Source: Mycetocola_A sp015752285
Lineage (GTDB): Bacteria > Actinomycetota > Actinomycetes > Actinomycetales > Microbacteriaceae
Length of the DNA stretch: 64,000 nt
Direction: 5' to 3'
NCBI RefSeq assembly: GCF_015752285.1
Contig: NZ_JADOUY010000001.1
Span: 186,001-250,000, forward strand
The notes beneath the pieces are model-generated. The model worked only from the letters and a program-made list of their open reading frames with translations, made no database searches and was not told where the DNA came from. Shown here piece after piece: positions 43,991 to 52,900 of the stretch. How positions within the stretch are numbered: the first letter of the stretch is position 1; every line of letters starts with the position of its first letter. The translations under genes were made by a program, and so were the position numbers.

Positions 43991-46900
43991 CTAGCGGATG
44001 ACCTCGATGGCAGACACCTTCGGCTGGTTCACCGTGGCCGAGAAGTCGATGTCGAGAACTCCGCCCGTCACTGTGACGGTGTTGGTGGTGACGTAGGCAG
44101 CCATCGAACCTACCCGAGCGTTCAGGTCGAGACCGGTGATCTCAGCCGTTCCGCCTTCGAAGTTGGCGTTGAACACTCGCTTGCCGTTCCCTCCGGTCCC
44201 GCCACCTGTCGCGCCCCAGTACAGTTCGGCGAAGTGCAGCTTGACGGTGTAGGTGCCGTCAGGTACCGGGATGTCGTAGCCGAACGTGCCGAGGTCGGTC
44301 GTTGCGCTTCGTTCACTCAGGTAGATGGCGTCATCGGTGGTCCCTGAGATCTGGGTGACGGATGGGTTGGAGTAGGTCTTTCCTCCGACGAAGTAGGTGT
44401 CGGCGAGCCAGCTGGTGCCGTTCGTCGTCACCGCGCCGCCACCCGCATTGATCCGGATCGACTGGCTACCGACGGTCGAGATGTCGACGGCCACACTTGA
44501 CGACGGTGCCGACACGTTTCCGGAGGCATCGATCGCGAGCACGCGGTAGTGAACCGTGTTGGCGAACGGCAGGGCCGCGTCGCGGAAGCTCGCGGCGGTG
44601 AGCGGTACTGCACCGCTCACGTTCGTCCACGGTCCTGTTGCAGACGTCGCCCGCTCGACGCGGTATCCGGCCACGTCAGTGGCTGGACCAGCACCCCAGG
44701 CCAGGTCGACTCCAGAACCCGAAACCGCTCCGACGAGTCCGCTCAGTTGGGCAGGAGCCTGCGTGTCGGACGAGGCGACCGGGAGAACGTTGGTGATGAG
44801 ATAGACGTTGTCCTGGAAGTCACAGTTCGTCGGCGAGATACCGCACTGGCTCGGGGAGCTGATGTAGTCATGCCCCACGATCCACGCGCCCGGGACGATC
44901 TTGCCGGCCGCATCGCGTACCGGCCAGGTCTTCACGGCCCGGTAGTTGTTGTTGTTCGTGGTCTGACCTGCAACGACGATCCCGAATGTGCTCGTGGCAC
45001 CCGGGTTCGTCGACAGCTGGGTCGGGCCGTTCAGCGCGTTGTTGAGCGGAAGGATGCTCTGACCGTAGATGGCGTTGTGGGTGACCGATGTGCCGTTCAC
45101 GCTCACCGTCTCCGTTTGACCGCAGCATCCGTGGAATGCCGCCAGCTGCCGGACCTGAACAGGCTTCGCCGTGTCGAACCTCTTCCACAGGTTGGACCTG
45201 ACTTCTTCACCGTTCATCGCGGCACCGGGGTTCTCGGATCCGTTGCCCAGTCCACCATCGGTGAGCGGGCCGACATCTGTTGTCCAGCCGAAGAGGCTGA
45301 TGATCTGCGGCAGAGTCAGCTCGCTGTTGCCTTCCGGAACCGCCATGTAACCACCGCGCAGGTTCACGATCGTGCTGCCTGCAGCCGGGTCGCTCGACGC
45401 GATGTTCACCGTCGCGGTTCGAACTCCCTTGCTGCCTGAGGTCGAAATGAACTTCGTTGTGATCGGCACGCTGGCACCCGGAGCCACCAGGAGCGGAAGC
45501 GCCGGCGGGTTCACGAGTTCGAACTGCGTCGGGCTGGCTCCGCCGAGTGTGATGGCGGAGATTCGCAGATCCTTCGTGCCGGTGTTCGTGACGTTCACCG
45601 TGGCGGATTCCGTCGTCGTGTGCGTGGTGGTTCCACCGTTGATGCGGTGCATGATCAGCGTGTTCTCGGAGAACCCGGGGATCACAGGGGTGGTGGCGCC
45701 GCCTACTCGTGTCGCCTGCTGGTTGCGCAGTGTCAGGGTGCCGCCGATGTTGAGGATTTCGAACGTCACCTCTCGCACGGTCTGGCGACCTTCACTGTCT
45801 GTGGCGGTCACCGTCAGCACGTAATTGCCGACGGCATCCAGCACGATCGGAGCGGTGTACGGCGTCTGTGCGCCACCGTTCACGGTGTAGACGAGCGACT
45901 CGAGCGCTTCACCGTTGCCCGCGGCCGCCTGAACGGTCACGTTGGCGGTTCCACCCGTCCACGCTGCGCCGACGTCGGCGCCGTTCGCCTTGATTCCCAC
46001 CGTGGGAGCGGCAAGAGCTGCTCCCTGGATGGTCACCCAGTTGAACTTCGTGTTCGTGCCTGTCGGGTTGAGTGTGAGCTTGCCGTCAGCGACGATGACG
46101 GTGGCCGTTCCAGTGGCGAACGGTGTGCCGTTCGTCGGGGTGAAGCCGGTGATGAGGGCAGATCCCTCAGCCGACACCCCATGCACGGAGTCGAGGAATC
46201 CTGCATCCCCGACGGATACCGACACCGTGTATGTGCCGTTCGCCAGGGCGTATTCCCACACGCCGTCTGAGGTACCTGCTGTGGATGAAGCCTGCGTCAG
46301 GATCAGCGTCTGGCGCGTCACGTCACCGGCCGGGAAGGTGATCCCAGAGGATGCCGCGGTGCGGTGGCGTGTGTTCGCCGACCGGTCGGCGGGCTGGCCG
46401 TTGACGAGCCATCCGAATCCAGGCGTTGCGGCATAGGCAGCACCGGTGTCAGCGAGCCATCCGCTCGGCACCGTCGTTGCCGACGGCTGGAAGTTGATCT
46501 TGGTCAGGGGCTGAGCAGGTGCGTCCAGTCCGTCTCCCTTGATCGACACCCAGTTGATCTTCGTGTTCGAACCGGTGTTGGCGATCGTCACCTTTCCATC
46601 TGTCACGGTCACGTCTCTCACTCCGGTCTGGAATGGAGTGGTTTCGGTCGGAAGGAAGTTCGCGATGACCGGCTGGCCCTCGACGCTGACGCCGTGGGTC
46701 GAGTCGATGTAGTTCGCATCACCGACCGAGACCGCGACCTCGTAGGTGCCGTTCGGAACCTCGTATTCCCAGATGCCGTCGGTGTAGGTCGGCTGCGACT
46801 CGTTGTCGAGGAAGGCGAAGCTCCGCAGCAGCGGGTCAGTGGGGAAGGCGATTCCCGACATGGGGGCCGTACGGGTGCGGGTCGCGACCGTGCGGTCGAC

Positions 46901-49900
46901 TGGCTGCCCGTTTGCGGCGTTCAGCCAGCCGAAGTTCCGAGCGTCGGAGTATGCCGCTCCGGTCTCTGCCGTCCATCCCGCAGGAGTGGTTGCTCCGGCT
47001 GTCTGGAAGGCCACCTTCACCTGGGCGCCATCCGTCGGGTCGTCGCCGCCGGTGTCTTCCACTGGAACGACGTCGATGTAACTGATCTTCGTGTTCTGCC
47101 CGCCGATGGCGTCGACGGTCAGCGCGCCGTCCGTCACCGAGACGGTCTTCGTCGCGGTGGTGTGACGGGTCGCGGCGCCGGCGGCTCCGGTCGGGGTGAA
47201 CAGGTTGATGAGTGACGTGTTCTCCAGGTTGATCTGGTGGATTTCCGGATCGGATGCCTGCGGGGCGGGGTCGCCGACCCCAACCGTCACGGTGTACTCA
47301 CCATTCGGGAGCGCTAGCTCCCAGAACGCTCGGGCGACCGTTCCGTTGAAGGTTCCTGCGACGTCGGCGGACTGCATGTGCATGAAGCTGTCGAGCCTCG
47401 TGTCCGGCTGGCTGGTGGCACGGTCGCGACCGTTGCCCGGGGTGGTTCCACCGACGGAGAGATCGAGATCGTTCTCTGTGACCTGATCCTTCCAGCCGTA
47501 GGTGAGTCCGCTGCCCTGGCCGACTCCGGTGCGAGGCGCGTACGCCTGTCCGTAGTCACGGAGGTATCCCGCTGCGAGGTCACCGGCCGCTGTCGTGAAG
47601 TCCACTCGGACGGCACCGTCGATCGATCCCGTGTCCGTGACCGGCTTGATGCCCTTCACAAGGAACATGTAGTCCTGGTAGTCGCCGTTGCTGGCGTCCT
47701 CGAAGGCCACGATGTAGGAGTTGGGCATCAGCACACCCGACCGGTTCGTGGCCGGGTAGATGCGCGCACGGTGGGCGATGCCGGTGTTCAGCCGATCTTC
47801 GGTGTAGCCGAACCGCTGGAACACTCCGGAGTAGTAGTACAGACCGAAGGTCGCACTGCCCGGATCGAAGCTCGTTCCGCTTCCCGACGTCACCGGGGGA
47901 AGTAGGGACTGGTAGCCCGCTGAGGAGATGGCGCCGACCTCGCGTCGATCAGCCTGCGCACCGTCACCGGTGTACCAGCCGAACGGGATGTTCTCTCGCG
48001 GCGCGTAGTGAGCAAGCGGAGTGATCGAGACCGTACCGGTTCCGCTCTTCACGAAGAGCGGTTCGAGGACTTCGTCACCCTTGGCGGTCGGCTGTACGCC
48101 TCCCTCGAGGTTCGTCCATCCGACATCCAGGTCGTGTCCGAGCGTTCCCAGCACGTTCTGCAGGGTCGGCTCGTTGCTCCCTTCGATGCCGTTCATTGTG
48201 AGGCCGTAGACGCCGACGGTGACCGTCGATGTTCCGGCACTCAGGGTGAGCTGCGTCGACCGCTGGCCCACTGTGGTGCCTGGCTTGAACTGCAGCCCGA
48301 CAGTGGTGCTGGCGCCCGGGGCGAGGGATGCTCCGTTGCCGGAGACCACCGCGAACTCGGTTGCGTTGGCCCCGCTGACCGTCGCGGACAGCGTGACCGC
48401 TGAGGTGCTGCTGTTGGTGACCGTGATGTTCTTGGTCGCCGACGTCGTGCTCTTGACGGCCGAGAAGATCATCTCGTCAGCAGAGGAGCTGATCGTGGAG
48501 GCCTGCTGGCTCGCCGGCACCCGCAGCAGGTACAGCTTCTGGCTGCTCCCACTTCGGTCGTACTGGTTGACGTACAGGTTTCCGTTCCGTGTGTCCTCGA
48601 CGACCTCGAGCGGGTCATTGAACCCTCCGACACCCTGCATGGTGGTGTTGGCCACTCCGGTGATGCCGACCTCGGTCTGTGCGCCGAGGATCTCGCCGGT
48701 GGAGGCATCCGGCTGCAGGAAGATCAGGTCGTTGTTGTTCGAGAAGCGGGTGATGACAAGGCGGCCCTTGAGCTGGCCGCCGAATGTCGCGCTCTGGTAT
48801 TCGATCGAACCGTTCGGCGACTTGTTGAACTCGAAGTCGTACGCGATGCCGCGGTAGTTCGGGTCGGCTTTCGTGCCGAGCGGGTACTTGGACCCGCCCT
48901 GTCCGGCCGACTTCGGCGGGTTCGCCGGGTCGTTGCCCTCATTGAGCACGAACTCGCACCTGGTCGGGTTCGGGTGTCCGTAGTAGCCACCCTCGACGAC
49001 GTCGAACAGAAGGTCACGCTGCGTGGGCTGGTTGGCGATCGGCTGGACCGAACCACCGGTGTAGCCACGACGGACACACTGGGGCGTCACATCCGTGCCG
49101 TCGACCGTCGAGAACCCGGGGATTCCCGCGGCGGCTTCACGAGTGAAGGTACCGTCAGCGTTGGCCGTGACACCAGGCGTGTTGGCGCCGCCAGCGGTGC
49201 CGTTCGTCGCCACGTAGAGGTGCCCGTTGGAGTGCCACACGAGGTCGTACGCGTTGCGGATACCGGACGCGTAGATCTTCAGCGGTGCGGTCGGGGTGTA
49301 GGGGTTGTACGTTCCACCCTGCGCGGTCTTGACGCTGATGGCCCCACCGCCGGCTGCGGCGGACGCCACCTGGCTGTTGGCCGGATCGAAGACGAGCGTC
49401 GCCGCTGTGAGCAGCTGTTCGCCGCGCTGACCCCATGAGTTGTCGAGGTCGCCCGACGCCTGGTTGGAGCCCTGCTGGAAGTAGATGCGTCCGTCGGGTC
49501 CGTAGGCCATCGAGTTGGTGAGGTGGTCAGACAGCGACCGAGGCAGCTCGCTGAACACCTGGTTGCGCGTTGCGAGGTTCGGCCCGGTCAGCATGCTGAT
49601 GCCGCTGACCCACTGGCCCTGCTCGTTGAAGTTCGCCGTCGTCGTCGTGACCCACAGCTTGAGGTTTCCTGCGGTTGCGCTCTTGTCGAAGACGAGACCG
49701 ATCATGGCCATTCCCTGGTAGCCCAGGTCTTCCTTGTTCGACAGCGTGCCGTCGGCGTTCACCGTGAATCGGTACAGTCCTTCACCGACCGAGGCGGCGT
49801 AGAGCTTGTTGTCCGGGCCGAAGGTGAATGAAGACCAGTACGTTCCTGCACCGATCGGCAGCTCCACCTTCTCGAACGCGATATTGGTGGCCGGGGTGAA

Positions 49901-52900
49901 GTCGTCGCTCTCGACGATCTCACCGGTTCCGGTTGTGAACACCGAGGTGAAGGGAACGAACGGGGCGCCGTAGTTGTCGAGCACTCCGCTCGTCACGACG
50001 AACCGGTAGCGCGTGCTGGGCTTCAGCGGGTCGGTCGGCGCAAGCGAGATGACGTCGTTTCCGCCGGACGTTCCCACAGTGGTCGGCACCTGGGTTCCGC
50101 TCGGGAGCTCGAAAAGCTGAACGTTGTTGGGCAGAGAGAGGGGGTCGACTCCGACGCCAGCGTACGGAATACGGATCGTTGCGGAGACTCCGGCGTTGAC
50201 GTCGTGGTTCGACGAGCGGTTCTCCGGAAGCACGGTGTCTACGTGGGGTTCACGTTCGATCCCCTTCACGTCGACGTAGCCGAGCTTGGTGTTGGTGCCG
50301 CCCAGGGCGTCCACCGTCAGTTTTCCGTCCCAGACACCGACGGTTGTGGTCACGGTCCTGTACTCGGCCGCCGCGGTGGCCACGTACGATTCGATGCCAA
50401 CCGAACCCTCGATGTTGATGACGTGGTTCGAGTCGTAGACGCCTTCGGCGCCCGGTTCGTCACCGACGGCCACCGTTACCTCGTAGAGGCCTTGCGGCAC
50501 GGCCAGCTCCCACTGGCCCTCGTTCTTCACCCCGTTGGTTCCGGTGCCGCCGTTGACGTCGCCGTACTGCATGTGAATGATCGAGTCGACACGTTCTTCC
50601 ACTCCGACACGGCCGCGATCGCGGCCGTTGCTGACCAGGTTCAGGACGTTGCCGTCTGCATCGATCCAGCCGTAGCTGAGACCGGTGCCCTGGTTGGTGC
50701 TGGTGCGAGCGCCGTAGGACTGGCCCCAGTCGGCGACGTAGCCGGCTGCCGGCACACCGTTGGTGGCGGTGAAGTCCACCTTGACGTCGGTGGTGTTCGG
50801 TACCACAGGCACAGCGAAGACCTCATTCGAGGCTTCGGATTCGTTGCCGGCCAGGTCGACAGCGACAACAGCGTAGAAGTACGTTGTGCCGTTCGACACC
50901 GTGGTGTCCGTGTAGGTCAGTCCGGTGAGAGGAGCGGCACCGGAAACGATCTCGCCCTCGTTCAGCACGGAGGGCTCGAGTCCGCGGTAGACCAGGTAGC
51001 CGATGGTGTCGGTCGAGGAGGAGGCGCTCCAGGTGAGCGTGACGATGTCATCGCCCCCGTCAGCCACGAGAGCGCTGGGCGCTGCCGGTGCTTCCGTGTC
51101 CGGCTCCTCGGAGTACAGTCCCATCGCCTCGTTGGAAACGACCGACTCGTTGCCGGACGCGTCCACAGCGGTTACGACGTAGTAGTAGGTCGTTCCGGTG
51201 ACGATCGTCGAGTCGAAGTACCAGGCCGTCGGTAGTGGCGTCGTGCCACTGAGCGGCGTACCCGACCCGTCGACTCCGGCAGCGGTCCCGCGGTAGATGC
51301 GGTAGCCGACGGTGTCGCTGGAGGAACTCGTCGCCCAGTCGAGGCGGATCGAATCATCGGCCTGGGAGGTCACGAGCTCGCTCGGAGCGTTCGGGGCCTC
51401 GGTGTCTGCACCGGTCTTCTCGTAGTCGACGACGAGCTTGGCTCCACCGAAGGCCTGGAAGTACTCGACGACCACGATGTGTTCGCCCTCGGTCAGGGCA
51501 GCCGAGCCGATGTGCTCCTCTGTCCCGCCCTGGGGCACCCACGAGTCGATGATGGCGACGCCATCGACGAACACCCTGACACCGTCATCGCTGAAGACCG
51601 AGAACTCGTAGGTTCCGGCGCCCTCGTTGACGATCTTGGTGAAGCGTGCGGAGTACTGGTCAGGTCCGACACCTGCGGGGGCGGAGGTCTGGTCGATGTC
51701 GGTCACACAGTCCGTCTCGATGGCCGCACCTGCAAGTGCGGTACCGGAGAAGTAGTTCACCGACCACTCGGATGCCGTGCACCCGGTCGTGAGCTTCTCG
51801 TAGTCGACGATGAGCTTCGCGCCACCGTATCCCTGGAAGTACTCGACGACCACGACGTGCTCGCCCTCGGTCAGCGTGACCGAACCGACGTGCTCGTCCG
51901 TGCCGGCCTGGCCGTACCACTCGTCGATGACGTCTACGCCGTCGACCGTGACCCGGATGCCGTCGTCGCTCAGTGCGGAGAACCGGTAGGTGCCTGCACC
52001 TTCGTCGATCACTTTCGTGAATCGGGCAGAGTACTGGTCAGCACCAACACCCACCGGGCCATTGCCCGCGTTGAAGGTCTGGTTGATCTCGGTCACGCAC
52101 TCGGACTTGATCGCGGAACCGTCGAGATCGGTGCCGGCGAAGTAGTTCACCGACCATTCGGCCGTGATGCATTCCGTGACGGCCGGCGCATAGCCCACCT
52201 GCAGCTTCGCACCGCCGTAAGCCTGGTAGTACTCGACCGTCACAATGTGCGGGCCGTCGGTCAGTGTGACGGAGCCGACGTGGAGTTCCGTGCCGCCCTG
52301 GCCGTACCACTCGTCGATGACGACAGCGCCGTCGACGAAGACTCGCACACCGTCATCGCTCAGCGCGGTGAAATCGTATGTGCCTGCACCTTCGTCGATC
52401 GTCCGGGTGAACCGGGCGGAATACTGGTCCGGCCCGACGCCGGCGGGTGCCGAGGTCTGGTCGATGTCGGCCACACACTCAGCCGCGAGCGCGGAGCCTG
52501 CCAGGTCGGTGCCGGAGAAGTACTCGACAGACCATTCGGAGTCGATGCATCCCGTGACGAGCTTCTCGTAGTCGACGATGAGCTTCGCTCCGCCATAACC
52601 CTGGAAGTACTCGACCACGACGACGTGGGGGCCATCGGTCAGAGTGATCGAACCGACGTGCTCGTCCGTGCCGGCCTGGCCGTACCACTCGTCGATCACG
52701 ACAGCGCCATCGACCAGAACCCGGATACCGTCATCACTCAGTGCGGAGAACCGGTACGTGCCTGCACCGTCGTCGATCACCTTCGTGAATCGGGCGGAGT
52801 ACTGGTCAGCACCGACGCCCGCTGGTGCAGAGGTCTGATCGATGTCCGTGACGCATTCGGTGGCAATCGCGGAGCCGTTGAGCTCAGTTCCCGCGAAGTA

